A DNA stretch of 64,000 bases from Zygnema circumcarinatum. Taxonomy: Eukaryota > Streptophyta > Zygnematophyceae > Zygnematales > Zygnemataceae. Both the position numbers and the translations under genes were made by a program. Positions within the stretch are counted from its first letter, which is position 1. Every line of letters begins with the position of its first letter. A model generated the notes under the pieces. It searched no databases and had not been told where the DNA came from. It saw nothing but the letters and a program-made list of their open reading frames with translations. Below, piece after piece: positions 1 through 11,463 of the stretch. The stretch lies in NCBI GenBank assembly GCA_037447605.1, contig CM074809.1:2749158-2813157 (forward strand), in the 5' to 3' direction.

Positions 1-121
1 ATATTGGCAAGCAAGAAGGACCTTGAAAGCAACAAACTTACCATCCCCTTGACCTTGGTCATATTATTCTGTACAGATGCAGCTAAGTACACAGGCCGTG
101 ATGCAAAGCAATTGCGATTAC

Positions 122-3100
122 CTTTTCTAGTGTATCCTCAATAGCTTCATCGCTGAGCTTTTCACTCCCACCCTTCTTCAACAAATTGTCACAGAAAGTG
201 GCGAGCAGCTCCGCACTTGTACTTCCAGCAACACCCTTGTTGCAAAACACTTCAAACGCCTCCTTTAATGCCTGCAGGAAAAAGGCATCCAATCTGGATA
301 AATCAGTGTATATTTCAAAACATGTGCACCATGACAAGACAGTATTAAGAGCAACGTCGATACAAGTAAATGATTTGGAGTACGATGATCAGAATGCTTT
401 AGGGTAGGTCAACCTGTCTGATCAACATTTTGATGAGCAGATGGGCAGACAAAAGAAATTCCTGCATAATCAAATCTTGTAACAGCTTCGCCAAACCAAG
501 GTACAAAGCACATACGTCACATGTCGCCAATTCCATCTCAGAACTAGATTATAACAAAATGGTTTTTTCTCCAGAGAGACGAGCAGGCTGATAAAGCTAG
601 ACAAATAGGACAAATCAGAGAAGATGACTTCCATTGACGTACCTTGTGGAACAGTGAATGATTCACGAAACACTCGCTGACATACTGCAGATATTTGTCA
701 TGCAACTCAATAACCTTCCGGACAAAAGCCTGATACAAACAAATGCAGAAAAATGGTATCAGTGCAACACAGCAAACAGTCGGTCTCACGGGAATAAATT
801 TGAATGAGAGAAAAAAAAATGACTTGGCAGATGGAGAAGACAAGGGGAGAGCCAGAAATATTTGACTGATTATGAGTCCAAAAAAAAAGCGAGAGGGTAA
901 ACGCGGCAACTTGATTCTTTAAGGCTCACGAATCATATCGGGTTTAAAGCCAAAATACCTAGACGGTCATTGACCAGTATCAAACAAAACTTAGGAAATG
1001 GAAGAAGAATATAGAGGGCTTACTTGCTCTTGGGCGCCAACCATATCCTTTTTCTCTGCCTGGACACCACACAAACTAATACGTTTGTAAGTAGAAAGAA
1101 ACACTATTGTAGAGTAGAAAAGAAAAAGGGGGGCCTAATTTATGAACACTCACAACACCATGCACTTTCACAGGCAGTAGAAATTCCAAAAGTCCAGAAC
1201 ACACCTAAATTGCTATGCCACGACACTAACAGCAGCGACGCCGGTAATCGACTATGGTTTGAATTGACAGGAGACAGCTGCGCAAAGTTACTTTGCACCA
1301 GCCTCGTAACTCTACTGTACTTACGGGAAAACCTAATACAGAACACTTCAGTACTCACATAACCTTTGCACCGGTCAACAAATGCTCACTAAACGACTTT
1401 GCACGCTTGTGCTTGCTTCACATAAAAACAGCATCTACATGCCTTCAACCAGAAGAAAGACATATCCAACTAAAGTAAGTCGAGAAGTAGCCGGGAGTCA
1501 AGCTGATGACACGTACCTTTTTACTACTCGCTGCGTCTTCAGCCTGTTTCACTAGTGCAGTGCCCTCATCCGTCACATGCTGCGTACACAGGATACATGA
1601 AGTCAACAAGGCAGTTATACACATTTTCAATTTACCTCGACGAATCACTGACCAATAAAAAAAACATTCAATTTATTCAAGACCAGAAAAGTTTTTGGAA
1701 TCTTACCTGCCGAAAGATTGCAGCCACAGGCTCAAGACCTCTCGGTACCCTAAAAAATAGCCTGTACATTCGTGACAAGTCTTCCACCTGCCAAACCAGA
1801 ACATATATGAATGCAGAAGCACTGTTACGGAAAATAATGGTACAGCTTTCAATTCCTAGCTGTGAAAAAGCCACAAGTTAGCTACAGCCACTTGCCTTCA
1901 AGCCACAAAAATTCACCAACAAAAAAGAAAATCAAGAACACACACACAAACCTTGTCATCTCTTAGAAGTGCGTGACAGCCAGAATGTTCCTTCTCCAGA
2001 AGCTGGTTCTCATACTGGGTCAACAGCTCATGTTGCACCCTCTGCAAACAAGCAGGCAACAGTGCCCAGGTAAGCGAGATATTGGCAAATCCAACCTATT
2101 CGATAAAACCATGCAGGCAAACCATGAAGATATTGAAGATATTTTCACGTATGCAAGGCAAGACCATCCTAAGGATAAAGGACAACATACATGCGAGCTG
2201 AAACGTACTTACCTCAAGCAGCTTGGGTTCACTACTGACATGGAGATAGTGTCCAACACGCTCCTTCTCCCTCTTTAGACATTCTTCTGCCTGCGGCCGC
2301 ATGAAAGACGTGAATAAAGCTGCGTCCAGTTGAAGGCCGGAGTTCGACTGACGACACTTCGACTGACTACAGTTAAGACAGTTATAGAAATTGAAATGCT
2401 GAGATAAAAATGGAACACCCAAACAATAAGTCTCGCCTACCTTCAACATGTAATCCGGACAGGAATCTTCTTCGATCCAGGAGGCTGCTTTCCTCGAGTA
2501 ATAGGCAGCAGTATCCACTAGCAAAGCCGCCTCAAAATCACTTTGGTAAGCTTCCATGTTTCCCATGCCTATCTCCACAAAAATTCCTAATACGTTTTTC
2601 AACAGTGCTCGATCAATCTGTTCACCTTCTCTTTCTCGATCAATCTGCAAAAAAATTCAAATACACTATTAGTCCAACCAGTAGAACAAATACCAGGTAA
2701 TTTCTTACTTCCAAGGATAGGCCTTTTAAGTATGCTAAAGCCATAACAACCAACGGATAATAGAAAAACCAGTCAAAATTATAATTGCATCCAATGACAA
2801 AAAAGGGAATTTCTGCTGCTGCCAACAGCTTGCTTTTATGGATGGGTATCAGGGCTAGAAATTGCATACCAATGCAATAACAGCATCTTTCACGTTATTT
2901 TTAACCTCTTGATAGACCTGCAGAAAGGGAGTGAGAGGCCACAGAAACGAAGTCATTCACAAAAGTTGTTGAATAGACAAGACAGACCTTATCTTACACA
3001 ATAGCACAGCTGCAAATGGGCGACAGATCAGCCATCATACCAGCTCTTTGAAGCACGTTAGGCCAACTTCTTTCAAAGGCTGCAGTTGCCGTCGGGCGAT

Positions 3101-3747
3101 AAAGTATCGATCAAGATAGTTGAAGAAACGTACTAGCCAGCGAACCATGATTTTATGATTTTCCCACCGTTTGACAAGCTCTCTCAGCATGAACTCGTCG
3201 TGCTTTTCCTGTAGAGCGGGCAATACCTGTTCCACGAAAAAAGGACAATATTGGCTGTAACTGATCCTCGCTCTCCCAGGGCAACCACTAGCCTACGAGC
3301 ACGCCAGGCAATGATTATTCCAGACTCACCAATTCGTTGATGTAAGCCTCAAATGATTCCCGGTAACGGTCATACAGTTGTTGCGAGTAATCCTGAGGAG
3401 GCTTCTGAGTACACATGTTATAGATGGTTCTGAATTGAGAGGTTAAGGACCGCAAACATCTCAGCAGCAAACCCTAAATTGTAGCGTAACGGTGAACACG
3501 TTGAAATCCGACAACAGAAAGTAGGCAACATCGCCTGAAAACTTCGTTAACGACAAGTCAGGCCCCCACGGCCTAAGCAGCAAAGGAACTCTGATGTATG
3601 AAGTGGATACGTGTACAAGTACATATACTCGTCGGCATTGAACTGCTGTTCTGGTATACCTTCCAAAAGGTTTTTCAACTTTGTGATGCCTTTTTGCATG
3701 TGCGACCATCCCTGTTCCAACTCAATCACCTTCCTTTCGGACATCAT
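122..3747 (-). CDS. CUL1: Cullin-1, N-terminal portion (gene continues past left edge)
   Basis: Scaffold of SCF ubiquitin ligases; its N-terminal helical repeats bind the SKP1-F-box module. Twelve exons join in one frame into 420 codons: 3611-3747, 3330-3429, 3041-3226, 2870-2917, 2441-2644, 2213-2290, 1952-2041, 1707-1787, 1517-1579, 1024-1059 (36-nt micro-exon), 643-729 and 122-271. The product begins [17 protein letters not shown] and carries plant CUL1 signatures: [81 protein letters not shown] and [16 protein letters not shown]. Two ATGs lie in tandem (3745-3747 and 3742-3744); the upstream one was taken as start. The C-terminal RBX1-binding and neddylation region lies outside the window. 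A short open stretch near 41-75 does not match the expected next exon, so bases 1-121 are probably intron. Family identity is very secure; individual splice sites are by eye. Confidence 0.95.
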
Positions 3748-5831
3748 GGTGAACGAAAAGCACACCAACCTCCCCCGCTCAGGCCGCCAAAGTTCGACTA
3801 CAGCGTGCCGCCGAATATACGCCCGGAGTCTGCTCCTTCTTTTTCAGGGCAGAGACAGATGCAACCGAAGGCCCTCGGCTACCATAGCCTTGAAAGGCCG
3901 GCCACCCTCCCTACTCCAAGCCACCATGCCAGGGCTCCGTTGGACCTCGCAAGCTGACAGCAGGAAGCTCCTTCCCCTGCATAGAACCAGGGAAGCCCGC
4001 CCTTCCACGTTTTCTTTGTGAAACTGGTTTCTGTACACGCTTTCTGTTCATATCAGTTCCATGGACAGAATACGCGTTCGGTTAAGTGACTTCGGCGGAA
4101 GCCTCGCTAATAAATGAGTACAGTCATTGGTACGTAAACATGGACCCAGAGCTGGAATTAATTGCGATATCGTTCATCTCGGCTGGTACCTCCAGTATCG
4201 TCGTACCGAGCGTATCGGTATTTAAGCGACGTCTCTTCTGCTATGCGACGCACATGAGTGGCTCACATAGTCACATTCCACTGTGCGATGTCGCACTATG
4301 GCCCGTGCGCCTCGCGCCCTCGCCAGGGCGGGGTTTCCACCAAGCGGATTCAAACCGCGCCACGTCGGATGGCGCTTCCTCCTTTTTTACAAAATCTGGT
4401 TACTGTAGCCCTAATAGCCATGGTGGCCACGTGGTCGGACCCGATTCGCTACGACCTCGACTGGCGGTCGCGGCGGGTCGTTGGCTGCAAGAGCGCGGCG
4501 AGAGACCAACGCGGGAATCGAGAACGGATCTACTGAAGCCACGTGGCGGCGCGCGATTGCACGGGACATGATTCACCAGTTGCCGTTTCGCAAAACGCGG
4601 CCGTCCAGGCGAGGGGAGGCTCGGGAGGGGTTTGGAAAACGCTGTCGTGGCGGCCACGTCGGCGCCACGTCGGCGCCCTAAGGGAACCCGGAAACGTGTG
4701 ACGACTGCGAAGCTTCTCCGTGGAAGCGCGCCCTCGCTCGTGCCGGCGGAGGGAGAGAAGTGGTGAGAGCGAGGGAGAGGGAGGCATGTTTTTGGCATCC
4801 TTCCACTCCCATCTGACAGCCTTCTCTCTCTCTCGCGAGTGAAAGGCTGTCTCGTCAAAGGAAAGAGAGACAGCCTGCCGTGAGAGCGAACGACAAGAAG
4901 GGAGAGAGGAAAGTGCAAATAAATGAGAGTGTGTGAAAGAGAATGGCATCTCTATCTCTCCCTTTCCCTGTCAATTGGAAAATCTCTCTCTCTTTCTCTA
5001 CTATTCCCTAGCTATCTCCCTCCGCCCTCCCTCTCCCTCTCCCTCGCTCTCCCACGCTCTTCCTCGCCCTCTCCCTCTCTGCCACGGAGAGGTGGCGAGG
5101 AGGGACAGGGCGTACGATTTTTACGTTCAACGATCAGCCACACGCTGATTCGCACGTCTGTGTGATCCTCAGAGTTCTTGCAAGCCTCTGGTGGCCCCCG
5201 CCACCGTCGCAAACGCTCAGTCTTTTGAGCGAAAATCTCGCGGGGCAGCGACGCCATGGTGGCCGCGAGCCTCAAGCACGCGCCCGCGCACGTCCTCCTC
5301 GTCCTGGCCAATCGTCGCGTACTCGTCCAGCCAATGGCGTGCACGGTTGCTGACGTGGCACACGAGAAGAGCGTGACGTGGCAACACGAGTACAATGTCC
5401 TCATGCACCCCCACTGCTTTGTTGCGTCCTCCAAGGTCAACTTGCAACGCATTGCCCCCCCTCCCCCCACCCCCTCCCTCCCTTGCAGGGCTCTCCTCTC
5501 CTCCGGGTTTTCGTTTGTTTTCTTCAATTATGTTGTCTTCTTCTTATTAAAGACACATCCTTGTCATTTTAAAAACTGCTCTCATCATGCTTTGTTTCGT
5601 TTTAAACAGGTACTGCTTTACACGGAGTCATATCGTTTATCCTCCGCCATAAAAACCCTAGACAGCCTCAAGCCCTAATTCAAACTCTTAGAATCCCTAA
5701 GGTTGGTTTATGGTTCGAACACAACAACAGATATCGTTTGCAAAAATGGTTGCCGCGGACAGCAGCTTGAATTCCTTGCTCTAGTGGCCGCGAGCGACGT
5801 TGTAAACTCATCACTCTATCGAGTGTCGATC

Positions 5832-5884
5832 CCTGCTTGCCTGCTTGCCTGCTTGCCTGCTTGCCTGCTTGCCTGCTTGCTTGC
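5832..5884. repeat. 8-bp tandem repeat (CCTGCTTG)n
   Basis: Roughly six nearly perfect head-to-tail copies of an 8-bp unit (CTGCTTGC). It is non-coding, because an 8-bp period shifts frame each copy and no conserved protein spans it. Confidence 0.9.
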
Positions 5885-6472
5885 GGTTTGCACATTGACC
5901 GGCTGCCGCGCTGCGCAAACCGCGGTCCAGCCCTGGGCGGCTCGTCGTACCGCCGTCCTTGCAGGGCGCGCCTTTGTGTTTCAAATTGGTGTCCAGTTTG
6001 CCTTTGCGAAGTCGGAAGTCCTGACCCAGCTCGACTCAAGCTTAACGACAAACAATCTGCCCCACAGATTCATAAAACCTTTTGAAATTCTTGTGCACGT
6101 GGCCGCCCTCTACTCGCCCCCCTCTCATCACTTTAAGGGTCTAGGACCAAAACCTACGGTTATGTTTGAAAATAATGGCCAAAAATTGTGTCCTACGTGG
6201 ACGCGTCCCATTCGCGGAGACCACCGGAGCGTGCCTTTACCGTGTGGCCTTCATCAGGGCGCCTTTCCCGTGTACCTAGCGCTGACGTAGACAAAACGTC
6301 AGATATTTCCCGCCCGTACACGGAACGCGCCCTAACTGAACCTGCGACATAGAGCGCGCTAGCAGTTCCCGCATGGAACGGGCCGGGCCCGGGGCGCTGC
6401 CGCACGGCCGCGCGGCGCCCACGTAGAAGCGGCGGCGACACGCGGCGGGCGGGCGGGCGCCGGAGGGAGAGA

Positions 6473-6508
6473 GGGGGGGGGGGGGGGGGGNNNNNNNNNN
6501 GGGGGGGG
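6473..6508. other. Assembly gap (10 N) inside a poly-G run
   Basis: Bases 6491-6500 are N, flanked by 18 G on the left and 8 G on the right. The true length is unknown, since runs of 10 N are often placeholders. It lies about 260 bp upstream of the carrier start codon, so the carrier promoter is incomplete here. Confidence 0.98.
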
Positions 6509-6762
6509 CAGACAGGGCAGGACAGGGCAGGGGAGGGTACGTTTCCTTGCACGCAAGCAAGGGCAACAGGCAGGGCGGAAGGGAGGAAGGGGTGGACTGG
6601 GGGGGAGGGAGGCGGAGGTCCACGGGCGGGAAGGCTCCAAATGCTGCGCTTTTCCTTTCAGCACCAGCTGATTATTTCTGAAGGAGTTTTTGGAGTTTTT
6701 GGAGATTCAGAGCAGCAGCCATCAAGAGGGCTTAGAAGTTTTGCCGCTGCCAGATTAGAAGT

Positions 6763-9700
6763 ATGGCGTGCAATTCCGCACCTCCGGGGCTATTGGCGTC
6801 AGAGTTAGCTCATCATCGTACAAACGCAGGTGAGTGTTGGTTGGCTTACTGTGATTGTTATTTGTGGGAGGGGGGATTCGAGTTTATGTAAGAAACCGTG
6901 CAATAGTAAACCGATTAGCGCGCTGTTTAATTTGATACGCTTTTCTGGTTCAATGTCATTAAGCTTGACCAATACGACTCGATACGTATACGCATTCTTG
7001 CTGGCTTTGTGGATGGGTAGTGTGGAAGCAGATCTCGTCTCTTACCGACAGCTTCTGGGTGTCTCATTGCTTGTTTGAAGAAAGAAGAAAGTCTCTTAAT
7101 GGCTTCTGAATGGTTTTGCTCGCAAAGAGGAAGGGAGAATATGCCATATATTATTTGATCCATTAACATATATTTTTACGCAGGGCGAGCGGTCGACTGT
7201 GTGCAATCTTCCGGCGGCAGCATGGAAAGCAGCCATAGAGGGTCCGTTGGAGGATGCGAAGACACCATGCAGTCAACAGCAACGAGTGGCAATACCGCTT
7301 TAGAGCGACCTTTAGGATTAGAAGTTAACGCGTCACCAGTATTAAGAGAGCTGGAGCTGAGAGAGAAGGCTATTTCTGCTGCGGCGGCTGCCGTTCTGTC
7401 TGCAGTCATTGTTAACCCCTTAGATGTAGCAAAGGTAAGACTGTTTTTTCCAGGCACGCCTTTCTGTAGTGGCAGAAATTGGTTAGTAACAGTTCGCCAG
7501 AAGAAGGATGAGTGGTGTTTTCCCTGTTCTGATCGTGAACACCTAGTAAAACTACGGTTGTTTTACGTGTTTGCAGACGAGGCTACAAGCACAAGCAGCT
7601 GGAAATTCACGATATGTTAGACCCAGCTGGCAGCATTTGCCGGGTTACTACAGAGCGCCTCATTCTTTGCAGGTGAAGATCATTACACCTTCTTTTGTCT
7701 ACATGTTCAATTTCACTGTGGTTTGTTAGACATAGTTCATGATGTTCTAAAGGCATCCTGCATGTTGACAATGCTTTTAGAAGTCATGTCAGCCGTGTTA
7801 GCCCGCATATTGAGGTTGGCAGTTTCGTTGTTCAACACTAAGCTTTGTCTTAAGAGGCTAGACCGGCAAATGGCCTGGTTCATCTTGCCGTGATTGCGGC
7901 CTTTAGCTCTGCATTTGGAATTCACTTTTTTTTGGTGGTTTGTGGCATTGGCAGGCTGACGAGTACAAAGGCACTTGGGACGTTATGAGGAAAGTTAGTA
8001 GTCAGGTATACGATTGGCATGACAATGGTTGCTGAGGACTTCTTAAAGTGTTTCTTTATGCTTTACCTATGAAAGGGATGTTGCCACTATTGCTCGCTTG
8101 TTTACCATATGTTGTAGTTTCATGAATTGGAGACTGGAAGACCCTTTCGCTAGGAAATACTTCTCCTCATGTTCATTGTTTTGGGGGAATTTTCAGGAAG
8201 GATTTTGGAGGTTATGGAGGGGAACAAATGCTGCGCTTATTCTAGCAGTGCCCACGGTAAGTGACGAGTCATGGAACTTGTGGGATGTATGGAATGTAGT
8301 GTCTCTTTTTCTTTGTTACGAATACTGAAAGAACAAAAACTGAATAGTGTGTTGGAGATTGCGGCTCCCGCATGTAGTTTTATCACAAGTATGGCATGCA
8401 TAGGTTACCTGCTACTGGACTCAATGGGGCAGGAGCTGAGGATGCTGATGCAGGTGGGCATCTATTTGCCTGTGTACGATTTCCTGCGGGAGTGGATGGA
8501 GAAAGGTCCAGATGGAAAGCCTAGTGCCATAGCTCCCTTTGCACCACTGCTATCCGGCTCAATCTCAAGGTCAATGGCAGTAATTGCTTGCTCGCCTCTA
8601 GAGTTGGCGCGGACACGCATGCAGGTGAGCTGCCCTCTGTTTGACGCGAAGTTTTGTTTTGGATTTTCTCCTATTCTGAAGTTTTTTGCTCTCTGTATCA
8701 TTTATAACAGTGTAATTGGTCTACTATACTTACTTGCGAATTTTTTGTGAGACTTGATTTCAGGCTCATAAGGAGGTGAGCAGGGGCTCTGTACCGGGGG
8801 TTTTGGCTGTGCTCCGTGAGGTTCTGAGCACAGCAAAGGGAGGTTCAGGAAGCACCTGTAAGAGCCTCCCCTTGTCATCAGTTCTACATTACGTGTCCAC
8901 TACACAGAATCACACTTCAGAAATTTTTTGATGGTTAAATATTTTGAGAACTACTGCAGCCAATCGTTGCCAATTGAGCCCGCCCGTTCACAGTTAGCCA
9001 ACTCACTCCTTTGTTTTCGCCTTATCTAAGAGTAGAGTGACTGAAACGTTTCAAGAGCTGTGAAAGGCCACTTTGTTTTTGTCATGATGTGCATATTAAG
9101 TAATCCAGCTGGCAGTTATTGACTATGGTGTTTGTTGAAGTGGGAAACAGGGCGACGTATTGGTGTGTTGTGGACGGGAGTTGACGCGCAACTGGCTCGG
9201 GATGTGCCCTTCTCTGCCATTTGCTGGGCTTCACTAGAACCGGTACATGTCCTAACGATTCTAATGAAAACTTGCCTTTTGTAATTTGAACTGCAGTTAT
9301 AATGGTGAAATGGGTGTCTTTGACTCTTTTGAATGCGTGACATGAAGCAGGTTGGGAAAGTTTTGCATTCATATGGAGAATGCAAACAGCGGGGCATTGG
9401 GTGAAAGTTTTGCCCTTGTATGCCTTTTTCTGACATTGACATATCTGATGAAGGATGTCGATCGTGCTGATGTTGTGCACCCTGACTTTTGGAGGCAGGT
9501 TCGACGTCATCTTTTAGAGCTGGCCGGTCCTGAGCCAGGTCTTGTGCAGATCCTTGGAGCCAACTTCGGTGCGGGTATGCTCGCCGGTTCGCTTGCTGCA
9601 GCAGTCACAACTCCGCTTGATGTGGTGAAGACTCGGCGGCAAATAGAGGTGAGAGACCTTCTTCCTTCTATTCGTTTTCTTGACTGCTGCTGCTGCTAAC

Positions 9701-10386
9701 GACAGTCAGCATCTTAAAAATAGTGTCATAGTTTAAACAATGTTCTGAAGGAGAAGGATGTCTGGGGACTTGGATGAGCAGAAGTGCCCCGTGAGAAGTG
9801 GAGAAATGGGCACAATCAAAACGCTGCTGCAGGTTTATAGGTGAGTTGTTTCACCCTTCCAGCCCTGGAAAAGTATCGTGGGGTTTCAGTTTCCTGTTCC
9901 TATAGTTCCTATGGAATGCAAATCCTTTGTTGCTGTTTTACATGTTTCTCTGCAGAGCTGCTGTAGTGTTTCTGCAGCATGAGGTGATGGCTTCCATTTG
10001 GGCCCAAGGTTGGCTTCTGCCATGTGTCGACCACGTGATCCTACCCATTAGTCTTGAGTGTCAATGGTAATTATATGTTGTAGAGTTGCAAATGGCATGC
10101 AATTAAGGAATGTAGCTTCATACGCCAGTAGTAGGAGGAGGTTTTGCCCGGATTGTCTTGACAGGTGTTCGTTGAATTTAGCGCCAGTCATATCAATTAC
10201 GTCAACTAATTTGCTGATGCTTGTTGCGGGGTCTTCCATCCACGCAGGGAGCAAGGGTCCAAGGGACTCTTTACAGGAATAACACCCCGTATAGGGCGCG
10301 CTGCCCCGTCAGTAGGCATGGTGGTGTCATTTTACGAGATAGTGAAGCACATGTTGCGGCACAAAGAGCTGACAAATTTCAATTGA
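6763..10386 (+). CDS. Mitochondrial carrier of the MTM1 / SLC25A39-SLC25A40 type
   Basis: Inner-membrane SLC25 carrier. Yeast Mtm1p is tied to mitochondrial manganese/iron use and SLC25A39 to glutathione import, so the substrate here is inferred from the family only. Eleven exons in one frame give 409 aa: 6763-6829, 7184-7434, 7577-7672, 7955-8005, 8197-8256, 8454-8624, 8764-8857, 9151-9242, 9499-9648, 9782-9840 and 10248-10386. All three carrier signatures are visible: NPLDVAKTRLQAQ (repeat 1, then GFWRLWRGTNAAL), SPLELARTRMQ (repeat 2, then ARDVPFSAICWASLEP) and TPLDVVKTRRQIE (repeat 3, then GLFTGITPRIGRAAPSVG). The first two exons encode a poorly conserved N-terminal extension of about 60 residues. 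The exon at 9782 uses the acceptor that keeps phase after the RRQIE codons. An alternative last exon follows at 10429. Confidence 0.93.
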
Positions 10387-10428
10387 TGCCCTGCGCCCCC
10401 CCCCTTCCTGTCCCCCTGTCCTGCGCAG

Positions 10429-10543
10429 GGTGAAGGGCTTGAATGGGCTTGTGGCCGGGATCGGGCCCCGAACGGGGCGCGCAGGGCCCGCCATAGGAAT
10501 TATAGTGGCTTTTTACGAGGGGATCAAATTCTGGCTGCGGTGA
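10429..10543 (+). CDS. Alternative terminal exon of the mitochondrial carrier (exon duplication)
   Basis: A second copy of the last exon lies 42 bp after the stop of the first. It begins after CTGCGCAG and is open in the phase (2) left by the exon ending at 9840. It encodes VKGLNGLVAGIGPRTGRAGP, then AIGIIVAFYEGIKFWLR and a TGA at 10541. This parallels the first copy residue for residue (SKGLFTGITPRIGRAAPSVG, then MVVSFYEIVKHMLR). Splicing 9840 to 10429 would give a 401-aa carrier with a different third-repeat matrix loop and last transmembrane helix. The copy is more GC-rich than its neighbour. Splice use is inferred. Confidence 0.8.
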
Positions 10544-11463
10544 CCCACTTATTGCCACCACCCATGAGGCCTCTCACGCCTCGCACCAGGGAATTCAGGC
10601 CCCCGTTGTTTACCTTTTGAGGCTTTATTTGGCGAGTTGCTGTGAGGTTGTCCTCAATAACTTTGTTTCCGGCACAGTTTGCACGAGCGGTGGTTTTGTA
10701 GAGAGAGGAAGCTCAGCATGTCTGGAGAAGCCATAACGTAATATGGGATAGACAGTCCCTCGCTACATTTTTGTCAAAGGGGAGCCTAACAGGTGTTTAC
10801 TTCACTATTTTCCCACAAATTTATGTAGTTTGTGAAAAGATTGTGAGGGGGTAGGGGAGGAGGATATAAATGCAATAATTCTGTTACCTATTACGTTTCC
10901 ATCCGAATTAGGGACAGATTGTACGTCAGATTTTATCCTACGAGAAGTAGGTAGTAATGTCTGCCAGCGATTCAGAGGGCATTTTGGGCGTCTGTTCTGA
11001 GTGAGTCAAGTGATTTTGTATTCTATTTCTAAAAATAAAGAGCAGAATGCTAATCTTCCAACTCGACCTTTCAGGATTTGGTCTTATTTACTTTACTTTC
11101 CTCTGCCTAGATTTCTGTTTGTTTTGATAGCATGGCTCTCGCTTCTCGTTTAGTTCCCTTTTCTCTCTTATGTTTGGGTACTGCTTGCTGCTCCTGCCAG
11201 TCTTCAGATGTTCTTGTGCAAAGCATAAAGGCAGCACGCTTGCTTACAGTATCGTTGCAGAATCAAAGAATTAAAACATTCACAGATGATGTTGGTTGAA
11301 TCTACCAGCCGGATTCAAGATCCAATCAATTAGAATCTACTGTCATCGATAAAGAAACGAAAAAAATCGAAGGGCATTGACATTATTTACAATACAGAGG
11401 CGTTCAGGCCATCAAGGAGAGCTACTACCCTGTAAAGACCTGCCTGAAAAAAGCTCTTCCTAT
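10544..11463. other. Convergent intergenic region, no gene seen
   Basis: AT-rich spacer between the 3' ends of the carrier (plus) and the deubiquitinase (minus). No long or conserved reading frame. It should contain both 3' untranslated regions and polyadenylation sites; an AATAAA lies near 11031. Confidence 0.6.

Larger units (their letters stand above)
3748..6762. other. Divergent intergenic region between CUL1 and the mitochondrial carrier
   Basis: About 3 kb with no supportable gene. Many overlapping open frames on both strands are low-complexity (S/R/P-rich) shadows of CT-, GA- and GC-rich DNA. It holds several ACGTGGC or CCACGT G-box-like cores around 4425-4680 and 5350-5385, GTAC-containing sites (for example near 5110 and 6310), CT-rich tracts at 4950-5080, the 8-bp tandem repeat at 5832-5884 and the assembly gap at 6491-6500. 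It most likely contains the promoters of CUL1 (minus) and the carrier gene (plus). Confidence 0.6.

Noticed and set aside
4400-5678. Multiple overlapping open frames upstream of CUL1
   Set aside because: They track CT/GA simple sequence and overlap on both strands; S/L/R-rich with no domains.
9754-9781. Extended 5' start for the tenth carrier exon
   Set aside because: All earlier AG acceptors run into an in-frame stop; only the acceptor at 9780-9781 gives an open, family-like continuation.
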